From: Cricetomys ansorgei | Lineage: Eukaryota; Chordata; Mammalia; Rodentia; Nesomyidae | Assembly: GCA_026225945.1 (NCBI GenBank) | Contig: JAMJFZ010003746.1 | Span: forward strand, 951,001 to 1,015,000 | Length of the DNA: 64,000 bases | Direction: 5' to 3' | In this document: piece by piece, positions 53,010 to 63,206 of the stretch | How positions within the stretch are numbered: position 1 is the stretch's first letter | Layout of the letters: each line of letters opens with the position of its first letter | Translations under genes and position numbers: made by a program | The notes under the pieces: generated by a model | Databases searched by the model: none | Told to the model about the DNA's origin: nothing | The model's input: only the letters and a program-made list of their open reading frames with translations

Positions 53010-53260
53010 CAATAGACCAAAAAACTCCACCCAAGCCTGTATAGTGAACCGGGGAGTTTATTTGGGCCACTAATAGTCATATAAGAGGTTTCTAAGAAGT
53101 AAAGGCAGCTGCATCAACCAACCCCCTCCCACCCCAGCATGAGTGATGACCAAGGAGCTCCACTCAGTTTGTAGGCAGTTGTCCCTCACTACAAAGGCTT
53201 GCTAGTAGTATGTTGCTGCTTACTTTGGGAGGAGGAGCCTTGTGAATCTTACAGCTTTCA
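53010..53260. repeat. possible L1-derived fragment
   Basis: gtgaaccggggagtttattt and the following 200 bp resemble rodent L1 3' region sequence, from memory only. Orientation and family need alignment. Confidence 0.3.
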
Positions 53261-53792
53261 GTAATTTCCTAGGAGTTTCCTTCATTTCCTGAGTCTTAGG
53301 GGTCTCCATCCAGGAAGGAATATTTTATTTCAGAGGAAATAGCTACATAACACCCATCTCCCCAATATAAGAAGACAGCAGTTCACATGGACCCTCCCAG
53401 AAAAGGGATAGCTCATCTTGACCTGCTATTGGCTTTCCTTTGGTGACAGGCTATAAAGAGAAGCTCAGGACCAGAAAAGACACAGTAAAGTAAGACCAGA
53501 CTACTTAGGCTTCCTGAATAGTCTGTGAACGTTAGAAGGTGCCTTCAGAGAACTCACCTATTAGTTGAACTACTTTCTGGCTACTCTCAGGAAGCTCAAC
53601 TAATGCCTGCTTTAATAGGACACATAACGTCCCCTTGTCAAGGAGACAATTCCAGGACCCGTTAATGAGGTTTCTCTGTGTTCCCATCATGGTTACAGGA
53701 CTCCCAACTACCATCCCAAGACGGGTAGCATGTCCCTCATGCTATCTCCTAATCCGCGTACCTCTTCTGTCTATCTGGCCAAGGTTGGGACC

Positions 53793-53894
53793 ATCTATAT
53801 AGAGTCCTATCTACATAGAGTTCTATCTACATAGAGTACCTGTCTAGCTACATAGAGTGCCTATCTGCACAAAGTTACATCTGTATAGAGTGCC
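53793..53894. repeat. minisatellite of 16-21 bp units
   Basis: Six diverged units begin at 53793, 53809, 53825, 53846, 53863 and 53879, around the core atctacatagagt. Confidence 0.85.
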
Positions 53895-54969
53895 TAGCAT
53901 CTTCAGCCTGATTAAAGGAGGTGGCTGTCTCAGCAAAAACCAGGAAGTAGAGAGCAGCAGTCCGTGCCATGCCCTGGGGAGAATGCAGAAGCTGAAGAAT
54001 GCAAACTCTTCCCGTGGGGACCCTTAGCTTTCATCCCCACCCTCGGTGTCCATGATCTTAGGGACTTAATGACCACAGCTGCAGATCATCGTAAGCCTCC
54101 CTTAGTTGCTTCACTCTTCTGTGACTTTGTAAAGAAAGCTGTAAACCCCAGCACAGAAACAGAAGCTGTTGCCCAGAATAGTTTAAATGGCAGCTCTTAG
54201 TGCTAAGCCCGCAGGCTTGGCTGGGCCTAGGTGACTACAGAGGTCATGCTGGGCACTCCTAGGATGGCCAAGCTCCTGTCTTCCTCTTTCACTTGTGTTT
54301 CCACTGTGAATTAGTGTCTTTGTCCAAAGGTCCGTTCTAACCCTGCATCTCTGGGGTCAAATTATTTGTCTGAGCAGTTACTTCATTGATACTGGCAGTG
54401 ATCTCATCTCTTCAAGTGGGCTGCCACAGTGGCACCCAGGATCTGAGGATCTGGCACAACTGGTTGTGACTACCTACGAGTAGGTAGATCTCTCCAGTGA
54501 CTTGGAGCTTCAGCTCTAAGCAAGCTCTGTAACTGAACAGAAGTCCTTGTGCATCGCCCACTGTCCCAGTGCAGGGATCACCTCCAGGCAGGTCTGGTTT
54601 GTGGCAATTCTGAGGAAATGCATATAATGTCTCTACCAGAGAGACAGAGACCTGATAGAACATGTCCTGTCTACATTGTATCGAACAAGCAAGCACACAG
54701 CTAGTGATCAAAAACATTTCTGTCTCCCACTAGCTCTTTAGAATTGAGCAATTAAACCTTTATCCTGCCACCAGAAGGAAACTGTAGGCCTATAATTCTT
54801 CCCTTTAGATCCCCATGGTGACTCTTCAAAGACTCAGCTTGAGCCCAGTGTCAACTCTTCAGTGATTTAAATGTTCATTCCAGAGAGTATATCTATCTAA
54901 TATATTGTAGGCTGTGACTACAACCTACAGCTGGGGGTGAGCAGGATTCATTAGTTATTTGGTTGGTTA
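53895..54969. other. intergenic, no gene seen
   Basis: No coding or RNA feature recognised. Confidence 0.4.
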
Positions 54970-55082
54970 GAGACAGGGTCTAATGTATTCCAGGATATCT
55001 TTAAACTCATTAGGTAGCTGATGATGACCTGAGGTTTCCAATCCTCCCGCCTCTACCTCCCAAGTGCTGGCATTTCAGGTCC
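54970..55082 (-). repeat. degraded B1 SINE
   Basis: Reverse remnant with ctacctcccaagtgctggca. The middle is diverged. Confidence 0.6.
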
Positions 55083-55279
55083 ATTTATGCTGTACTGGGA
55101 ATTAAACCCAGGGCCTCATGTGTGTTAGGCTCTACCAACAGCTGCGTCTAATTTTAATCTAGCATTGGCATTTTTCCCTTCACAGGCTGGATGCCAGAAT
55201 CACTGGCTCCCCCAGCACCCCCCCCCCCGCATTGGAAAAGGGGTGGCTTCCTTCCTTATCTCTGTCTCTCTTCCCATCA

Positions 55280-55680
55280 GCCTTATTCAGCTTTCCATCT
55301 CTATGACAGATTCTTGTGGCAAATAACTTAGAAAACCAAAATATTTTGCTTCACAGTTTTAGGAGTCCTGGCCCAAAATTGATTGACCTGTTGTTCTGAA
55401 CCTCTGGTGAGGGCCATCGTGCTCAAGTGTGTGGCAAAGCACACAGCTTACTTCATGTGGCAGAAAGCAAGAGAAAGACAACAGGAAGAGCAAGAGAGCA
55501 GAGTCCCTACAGCCCCACGAAGGACACGCCTTGCCATGACCTAAGGAACTCCCACTGTGTCATCATGCCTGGTGGAGTCCCACTCTTAAAAGCCCCACCA
55601 GCTCCCAACAGCACCAACTGGAGACTAGGTCTTTCATTCGTGAGCCTTTGGAGTCATGGTCCATGCTCAAACCATAGCAC
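55280..55680 (+). repeat. old interspersed repeat, family not assigned
   Basis: Contains ttgcttcacagttttaggag, ccttgccatgacctaaggaa and agccccaccagctcccaaca, ending ctcaaaccatagca. Confidence 0.5.
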
Positions 55681-55905
55681 GGGGCTGGAGAGATGGCTCA
55701 ATGGTTAGGAGCACCGGCTGCGCTCCAGAAGACCTGGGTTTGGTTCCCAGCACAAGTTGGCAGTTCACAACCATCCATAACCCCAGTTCCAGGGGATCTG
55801 ATGCCCTCTTCTGAGTTCAGCAGGCACCAGTCACGCATGTGGAACATAGACATACAGTCAGGCAAACACGTAAGAAAAATAGTTTTTTTTTTAAGATTAA
55901 GGAAA
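55681..55905 (+). repeat. B2 SINE
   Basis: Well-preserved forward B2: ggggctggagagatggctca, gggtttggttcccagcacaa and a T-rich end. Confidence 0.92.
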
Positions 55906-56638
55906 AACAGAAGACTGCAGTGTTCAGACAGCAAAGGGTGAGCAAACACAGAGTACTCTGTGGGATAATGACTAGGACAGGCTAGGGAGTCACCACAGAG
56001 GAACAGCAAGCCCAAACAGGAAAAGTAAAAGGTCCAAACTGCTCAGTGCTACCAGCTGAGAGGTTACTGGAGGACGTTAGAATTCTAGGCTTGGAGAGGT
56101 CTCGGGATTCCAACTGAAAGCAGGTCTTCCCTGAATGAGTATGGAGAGAGCAGGTCTCAGAAAGCCATGGGGCCCAGAGAACAGGAAACAGTCGATCCTA
56201 GAGGAAGAACAAATTCTACCTGCAACCAGAACTTTAAGCCCTGCCATTGGGCTCTCACTTGACCCGAGTACCCTCCTCCCAGTCACTCAGTGCCTACAGG
56301 AGTGCTGTGGTTCTGATGAGCGCCCCCAAAAGCCCTGTATTCAAGGCTTGGTCTCTAGCCTATGGCGTCTAAGATAACATGTCCTTTAAAGGTAAGATAA
56401 AGCCTTGAGGCGAATGAGAACGGCCCCCACAGGCTCATAGATTTGAATACTTGGTTGCCAGGGAGTGGCATTTTTTGAAAGGATTAGGAGATGTGGCCTT
56501 GTAGGGAGGAAGGGTGTCACTGGGGGTGGGCTTTGAGGTTTCAGGAAGCTATTTCCAAGCCCAAAGTCTCTCCCTTCCTGCGCCTGAGGATCTGGATGTA
56601 GAACTCTTGTGGCTTCTCCAGCACCATGCCATCCTCCC

Positions 56639-56963
56639 TGCTATAGGATGCTGGGTGGCTCAGCAAGGACAGCAGGGAGACATATTCATTGGTGGAAGCC
56701 CTCTCAGACCTCAATAGAGGGAACCACCGTCCTGGCCAGTGCCATACTCACAGTGGAACCCTGGGCGTCTGAGCTTAGGTGTTTTATTGATTCAGAACTC
56801 CTTAGGTGTTCTACTGATACCACGTGCAGATCATAAGCAAGCAAACATCCCCCACAGAAATCCAACACCTGCAGACCATACAAAATGCCAAGGCCTATGC
56901 ATCCCTTTTTCCAACAGTTCTAAAAAACAATTATTTTAAAAACAAAAATAAAGTTCTACAACA
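56639..56963 (-). repeat. 3' LTR of the non-autonomous element
   Basis: Starts TGTTGTAGAAC on the minus strand. It shares about 325 bp with the 5' LTR, including gatcataagcaa and cttaggtgttctactgatac on the plus strand. Confidence 0.85.
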
Positions 56964-57955
56964 TTTCCACCTTTAATGTATAAAAAAAAAATGCTTTACC
57001 TTTACAACACAATTTAACACTATACTAGCAAAACTATTTACAAGAGGAACAATCATGAAGGTTGCTAATGCACAGGACCAAATGAAACCAAACATTTAAT
57101 CAAGCTTTAACAATGTCTTTTGACAGAAGAAAAAACATTATTAATGTTCAGTTATCTGGAATTCACTCAATCTTCTGGGCTCCTCCAGAGGGCTTGGATC
57201 ACTTCTCTGGCTCTGCCCTCTGCAGCACACACAGCTTGTGCTGCACAGTGTGTGCTCCGGCTGGCTCCACTCCACTGCTGCTACTTTTCTTGGTGGTTGT
57301 GTCGTGGCACTGGAATCTCCGAAACTGCCGGGGTCTCTTGCTGCAACTGGGCTGCACTTTCACCAATAGCCTCTCCTAGGCTCTTTTCATGGTGCCATCC
57401 TTAACTTCTTTATATGATCCCTTCATTCTGGGCCTTCAGCTACCACTGAGGCTGCACTTTTATCAATGGCCTCTCCTGGCCTGTCATAGTGCCGAACCTC
57501 AGTTGCTCTCCATGATTCCTTCATGCCTTCAAAACTAGCATGACCTGGGTGATACTTACAGTACCAAGTTCGGCTACCAGCATGAGATACAGTCTCAACC
57601 AGTTCTGGAAGACATTGGCTCCATGATCAGGAAAAGCAGTAAGAACCTTGCTTTTTCCTGCTCCCAGCTGAATTCTTTATCTCTAAGGGCCTCCATTCTG
57701 TGGCTCTCATCTAGGAGCATTTTTTCCCCCTCATTTATTTATGTCACAGCTTTTTCTCTTTATAGAGGCTTATTTCTTTCTCTCCTCTTCTTCAGGAGAT
57801 TTATACTCATTATTTTTGCATATATATCCTTTTATTAATACCTTAACTCTGTCCTCTGGGAACAGTTCTGAGCATACTTTACTGGACTCTGTGAGGTCTG
57901 GAGTCTCTTTCTCTTCTTCCTTGTCTCCACGTTGGATTAGCTGGCATGACGTTCT

Positions 57956-57974
57956 GTCCCACGTTGATGCACCA
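57956..57974 (-). other. PBS-like site, tRNA-Lys type
   Basis: The minus strand reads TGGTGCATCAACGTGGGAC. It resembles the tRNA-Lys(CUU) PBS with a few differences and one extra base. Confidence 0.6.
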
Positions 57975-57976
57975 CT

Positions 57977-58302
57977 TGTAGCAGTACGTTGCTGTGTGGC
58001 TTATGAAGGACAACAAGGAGACATATTTCATAACTGCAAACCCTGCCAGACCTCAGCAGAGGGAACTACTGTCCTGGCCAATGCCATACTCACAGTGGAA
58101 CCCCAAGCATCTGAACTCAGGTGTTTCATTGATTCAGAACTCCTTAGGTGTTCTACTGATACCACGTGCAGATCATAAGCAATTAAACACAGAAATCCAA
58201 CACCTGCAGACAATACAAAATGCCAAGGCCTATGCATCCCTTTTTCCAACAGTGCTCAAAAACAATTATTTTAAACACAAATAAAAATAGACTTCTACAA
58301 CA
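57977..58302 (-). repeat. 5' LTR of the non-autonomous element
   Basis: 326 bp, TGTTGTAGAAG...GCTACA on the minus strand, followed two bases later by the PBS-like site. Confidence 0.85.
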
Positions 58303-58499
58303 CTCTTCCATGATAATAGACTAAACCTCTGAAACTATAAGTAAGCCCCAATTAAATGCTTTCCTTTATAAGAGTTGCCATGGTCATGGTGTCCCTTCAG
58401 AACAACAGAACAGTGACTAAGACAAGTCTAGATAAGAGAATTTAGGTAACTAGAGACATGACTGAAACCAGCAGCCAAAATAAACCTCTCCTATTAAAC

Positions 58500-58715
58500 A
58501 TTTATTTTATTTTTATTTATGTGTATGTGTCTGTGTGGGGGCATATGCACGTGTGTATGTGGGTACTTGCAGAATCTAGAAGAGGGCATTGGATCCACTG
58601 GAGCTGAAGTTAAAGGCAGATACAAGCTGTCTGGTGTGGATGCTGGGAATTGAATTTGGGTTTTCTGGAAGAGCAGCAAGTACTCTTAACTGCTGAACCA
58701 TCTCTCCAGCCCTAA
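58500..58715 (-). repeat. B3/B2-type SINE
   Basis: Reverse element with a TTTATTTTATTTTTATTTA side and a head ending aaccatctctccagccc. Confidence 0.88.
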
Positions 58716-59127
58716 ACCTTTCCTTCTTGTGCTCTATTTCAAATATCCTGGCGTAGTAATGGAGAGCTGGTTAGTACATCCTGGTCCTGGCCATCTTTGG
58801 GATTCCCAACACCAGCATAGCTCTACTCTAACCTCTGCCTACAAAGCAGTAGCTGCTGTGTCCTTGTCTGTCTGCTGGACCACTAACTGGGGGGTGGGGT
58901 TTACAGCCATTATCAAGAAGGGCAGGATGGATTGTTGGTTCAGCCTCCCTGTGAAATGCCTCCTTCTACCCATTTTTAAACCCTGCTCCTGGACAGCAGC
59001 TCTGAGCATCATGGACTATTTCTTGTTTCTGTCCATTGTATTTTGGTGTTGCCACCAAAACTTTACATTTAACATCTTGTGAGCCATTCATTTTATCTTC
59101 ACACTAACTTCAAGAAAGATATTATCA
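58716..59127. other. intergenic, no gene seen
   Basis: No feature recognised. Confidence 0.4.
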
Positions 59128-59275
59128 GCTGGGCAATGGTGGCATGCCCCTTTAATCCCAGCACTCTCAGGAGGCAGAGGCAGGTGGATCTCTGTGAGTT
59201 CAAGGCCAGCCTGGTCTACAGAGTGAGTTCCAGGACAGCCAGAGTTACAACAGAGAAACCCTGTCTCAAAAAGCT
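59128..59275 (+). repeat. B1 SINE
   Basis: Near-consensus forward B1: ctttaatcccagcactctca, gtctacagagtgagttccag, accctgtctcaaaa. Confidence 0.95.
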
Positions 59276-59727
59276 ATATATATATATAAAATCATTCATA
59301 GTCAACCTATGGGAAACTGAGGCACAGTAATACTGACTGGCTTGCCAAAGGCCATACAACATACAAGTAACAGATGACTGTCTAGAGGTAGCTCCCATTG
59401 CCTGACCCCATACAAATCCTGCTGAGGTATGGACCAAATGACAGCCCTCTCCATCTACCCCAAGGCTAGTAACCAACATGCCAATATGCCAGGACTTTGC
59501 ACAGAGGAAAAATAATTGCACCTCCAAGGGATCTTTAGAGGTGGTAGAAATGTATAGCTTGATTCCAGCATCAAATTAACTGAATTTTTGGATAGATGCA
59601 GCTTATTAAACAAATTATACTTTGATTAAACTAGCTGGGGGGAGGGGTGTGTGCAAACCAAGGCCTCACACATGCTAAACACATTCTGCCGAGCTACAAC
59701 CTGGCCTCAGTAAAGCTAATTTTGTGC
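59276..59727. other. intergenic, no gene seen
   Basis: Short TA run at 59276-59287, then unique sequence. An ID-like remnant lies near 59640-59705. Confidence 0.4.
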
Positions 59728-59808
59728 TGTGGTGCTGGGGATGGAACCTAAGCAAAGTTTTTCATATGCTAGGGAGGTGCTCTGTCTCTGAGCTACACCC
59801 CAGCTCCG
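59728..59808 (-). repeat. ID-type SINE
   Basis: Reverse ID core: ggtgctggggatggaaccta and tctctgagctacaccccagc. Confidence 0.8.
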
Positions 59809-60064
59809 AAGGGCATCATTTTAAATGCTAATCAAAGGAAGAAGGAAGGAAAGAGGAAGGGAGGGAAGGAACTTGCCCCTCAGAGCTGCAAGCCAGAGCT
59901 ACGATGACCGGTAGACTGAGTTGGATTCTGTAGAGTGAGTTAAGGAAATATGTCATGAAAAGGAAAAAGGGAACCCAGCAAGTCTCCAGGGCAGCCAAGA
60001 GGAGACTACATGCCCTGCTCCTTTCAAGGAAGAACAGAACAGACACTTAACACCTGCCTTTTTG

Positions 60065-60262
60065 TTTGTTTAATTTGTTTAAATCATATTTATCTGTGTG
60101 TGAGAGAGAGGAGGGCACATACGCCGTGATGCCCAAGTGGCGGTCAGAAGGTAACTTGCTGGAGTCAGTTCTTGACCTCCACCAGGTGAGCTGGGGGTCA
60201 GACTCAAGTCCTCCAGGTTGGCAACCGGTGCCTTTACACACTGAGCGTCTCACTGGCCCAGC
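60065..60262 (-). repeat. B3-type SINE
   Basis: Reverse element with ctggagtcagttcttgacct and ccggtgcctttacacactga. Confidence 0.75.
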
Positions 60263-60482
60263 ACTTGCCTTCTGCTTCTCACAGAACCTGGCACACTCTG
60301 CTTCCTGTCTTTGGATTCCCAAAGTGCCTATAACTTGACCATAAACTCCCAGCCGCAGTCTGATCTGACAGTCCATCAGGAGCTCTCCGCAGCACGTGCA
60401 GCTGGGGACCCACATTCTTGCTCTGGATCTGAAATCCTGTCACATTTCTGCTGGGTTGGAAGATGGGTGTGCAGCTGGGCCT

Positions 60483-60484
<2 letters not shown>

Positions 60485-60541
<57 letters not shown>
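60485..60541. repeat. (TG)n microsatellite
   Basis: Uninterrupted TG repeat of about 57 bp. Confidence 0.95.
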
Positions 60542-60543
<2 letters not shown>

Positions 60544-60844
60544 GGGGTGGGGCTGTATATAGAAACCCTGATTTCTGATAAGCTCCACTTAAACCCCTAC
60601 TCACTGGCACCAGGACCTCTCCAGGAAAGGGACGATGACAGATGATATTTATGATAACTGAGATCAGACACAGCCCCTGAAGATAGGTTACCGCCTGGAG
60701 TCCCCACAGAAGAGCCTGCAGCGAGCATCTGATTCTGCTCCCTGAATCCAGTGACAGGTGGGGCAGAGCCCCAGATGCCTCTGACTGAAGCAAGCACAGG
60801 CCTGACATAAACTGAGATTTCAGTGACTCTTCTTACTCCTTGCT
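60542..60844. other. intergenic, no gene seen
   Basis: No feature recognised. Confidence 0.4.
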
Positions 60845-61192
60845 GTAGTTTGGGTCTAGAGTGGCCCCTAAAGGCCCGAATGCCAAAGGGCTGAGGTGAA
60901 ATCCCCTATGGTGGGATTATTGGGGGGAGGGGTAGAGCCTTAAGGAATTGGAACCTACTGAAAGGAAGTTTTTTGAGGTTTCTAAACCCTACCATTTCCA
61001 GTTATCTTTTCTCTTTCCCTGACTTGTGCTTATGGATCAGATGTAATCTCTCAGCTACTGCTTCAGCACCAGGCCTGCCTGCCTGCTGCCATTGACTGAC
61101 CCTCTGAAACTGTAAGCAAGCCTCCAATAAACTCTTCTATAAGTTGCCTGGATTATGGTGTCTCTTCACAGCAACAGAGAAATAACTAAGAC
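60845..61192 (+). repeat. old interspersed repeat, related to 56310-58420
   Basis: Shares agctactgcttcagcaccag, gaccctctgaaactgtaagc and ggtgtctcttcacagcaaca with the split repeat. Confidence 0.6.
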
Positions 61193-62109
61193 ACTCCGCC
61201 CTCCTCTTCCTGGCTGCCATGAAGTGAACCCAGTCTCTGCTACATCCCCCAAGCACCTTGCTCCTTTGCCAAGGCCAAAGGCTTGAGTAACCGGGGAGAG
61301 GGAACCTCAATCGACAAAATGTCTCCACCAGATTGGGCTGTGGGTGAGTCTGTGGATCGTTTTCTTGGTTAATGATTGATGTGGAGGGGCCTGGCACAGC
61401 GTGGCTGCTAACAGTCCTAAGCAGGTGGCTCTGTGCTAGGCACCATGACTCTTCGGTTCTGCCTCAGCTCCTGCCTCCAGGCTCCTACCTTGGTTTCCCT
61501 CAAGCTGAAATAAACCCTTTCCTCTGCCAGTTGGTTTTGGTCAATGTTTTGTCAATGCAACAGAAAGCAGACTTCGACAGTGCCTGTCATTCTGTTCCAG
61601 CAGCTGTGAGGACAGAGAAAGATCATACTGTGAGCCAAGTCAATTTTTTTTAAGTTGACTATCTCAGGTATTTTGTTACAACAACAACAACAACAAACAT
61701 GTTTAATACTCCCCCCCCCTCCCCATTCGTCGTTTGAGATGAAGGGACCCTGTATGGCTGGGAAAATAAACAGGAGCCAGGCGGCAGAGACATGCATGAT
61801 AGCTCTTCCAATTGTGAAGCCTTGGGCAGCTTGCTCACCTCTCTGCTTCACAGACTTCATCTGTAAAATGGGAACAAGAAACAGTGCCCAGTTCATGGAG
61901 CAGCTCTGAATATTTAATGGTAGGGTTGTCTTTGTGGGGTTTTGTATAGTTTAATAGGTGTCAAATATTTCGATGAGTTATTATGTGACCACAGTGGCAA
62001 GGGTTCGTGGCCTGGGGAGCCCTGACCAGCAGCACTGATGCTGTCCTGAGTAGGTCAACAAGCTCTGTCCTGAGCTGCCTCAAACTGTTTTAACCTTTAA
62101 GTTTTTATA
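61193..62109. other. intergenic, mixed sequence
   Basis: Contains a repeat-like end (agctgaaataaaccctttcc) near 61505, an (AAC)n run at 61677-61695 and a C-rich run at 61709-61725. No gene seen. Confidence 0.4.
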
Positions 62110-62182
62110 TTGATTTATTTTGCAGTGCTGGGAATTGAGTCAAGAGTCTCACACATAAGATTCTACCACTGAGCTGTACTCC
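62110..62182 (-). repeat. ID-type SINE remnant
   Basis: gtgctgggaattgagtcaag and accactgagctgtactccaa on the plus strand are a reversed ID core. Confidence 0.65.
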
Positions 62183-62184
62183 AA

Positions 62185-62506
62185 TATTGCAGAAATTTAT
62201 TTTTAGTTATGTTTAAAATGGTTGCTTTGTGCATTGTTGGGTCTAGATCTTGGCATTTTGTATTGTCTGCAGGTGTTGGTTTTATGTAAAAGATGTTTGA
62301 TTCCTCATGATCTGCGCATGCTATCAGTAGAACACCTGAGGAGCGTAGGTATCAATAAACCCCTGAGATGAGATCATCAGGGTTCCACTGTTCAGTGTGG
62401 AGCTGGCCATGACAGTGGTTCCCTCTGCTGAGGTCTGGCAGGGTTTGCGTCTGTGAAATGCCTCCGTGTCTTCCTTGCTGAGTGACACCGTAGGTGTACA
62501 ATTACA
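62185..62506 (+). repeat. 5' LTR of the second non-autonomous element
   Basis: Contains ggcattttgtattgtctgca, tatcagtagaacacctgagg, caataaacccctgag and gctgaggtctggcagggttt, all shared with the other family LTRs. Confidence 0.8.
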
Positions 62507-62734
62507 ATGGTGCACCAACACGGATCAGAAGATCACACCAGCCTCATCCAACATGGAGACAAGGAAGAAGAAAAAGAAACTCCAGACTTCACAGAGTCTG
62601 AGTGTAATTTATACTCAGAGCAGTTCCCAGGGAACAGAGATTATATATATGGAAAAAAAAAGAGGAAACATCTCCTAAAGGAAGAAGAGAGTGAAGAAGA
62701 AAATGAGCCTCTATTAAGAGGCTGTGAAAGCTAA
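62507..62734 (+). other. short Lys/Glu-rich ORF in the element's internal region
   Basis: 75 codons, very rich in Glu and Lys, starting next to the PBS-like site. No family is recognised. It may be a chance ORF in purine-rich leader DNA. Confidence 0.25.
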
Positions 62735-63061
62735 GTGAGAGAGAAAGAGGGCTCAAAAGTGAGAGCCACAGAGAGGCCTCTAGAGAAAGAGAGCTATGTA
62801 AAGATAAAGGACACTGAAAAAATTGAGAAGTCCTTCTGGTAAGGCATGAGAACCTTGGTGGGGTTGGTCAAAGCATTAGAAAGCAAGGTTCTAACCACTT
62901 TTCCTGATCATAGAGCTGACCCCAGTGCAAGGAAATGGTGTGGCTATGTGCTGCATGCTCCCAAAGCTAGTCACGCTCCCTCCCTCCACTATTGGGGTTG
63001 GGGGAGGTGCTGGAAACAGAAGCCAGAACTTACTGTTCTACAAACTGAGTTTGCTGATAGG

Positions 63062-63129
<68 letters not shown>

Positions 63130-63206
63130 CAGAGAGACGGAGAGAGGGAGGGAGGGGGAGGGAGGGAGGGAGGGAGGGTGGGGAGGGAGAGAGACGGAGA
63201 GAGAGG
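63062..63206. repeat. (TG)n then (GA)n and GA-rich tract
   Basis: A short TG run leads into an uninterrupted GA run (63079-63124) and a purine-only-like tract to about 63206. Confidence 0.95.

Larger units (their letters stand above)
56639..58302 (-). mobile_element. non-autonomous LTR retrotransposon, complete with two LTRs
   Basis: On the minus strand: LTR (58302-57977), PBS-like site (57974-57956), about 980 bp of internal DNA, a purine-rich tract (56974-56964) and a second LTR (56963-56639). The internal part has no gag, pol or env I can recognise. It matches the element starting at 62185 over both ends, but lacks about 545 bp corresponding to 62921-63465. Confidence 0.85.
56310..58420 (+). 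repeat. older interspersed repeat split by the LTR element
   Basis: The left part (56310-56638) includes ggtgtcactgggggtgggct and ttctccagcaccatgcc. The right part (58303-58420) resumes with aatagactaaacctctgaaa and aagagttgccatggtcatgg. The two parts read as one repeat once the LTR element between them is removed. Confidence 0.65.

Noticed and set aside
60311..60562. ORF with a long Cys-Val run
   Set aside because: Product of the TG microsatellite.
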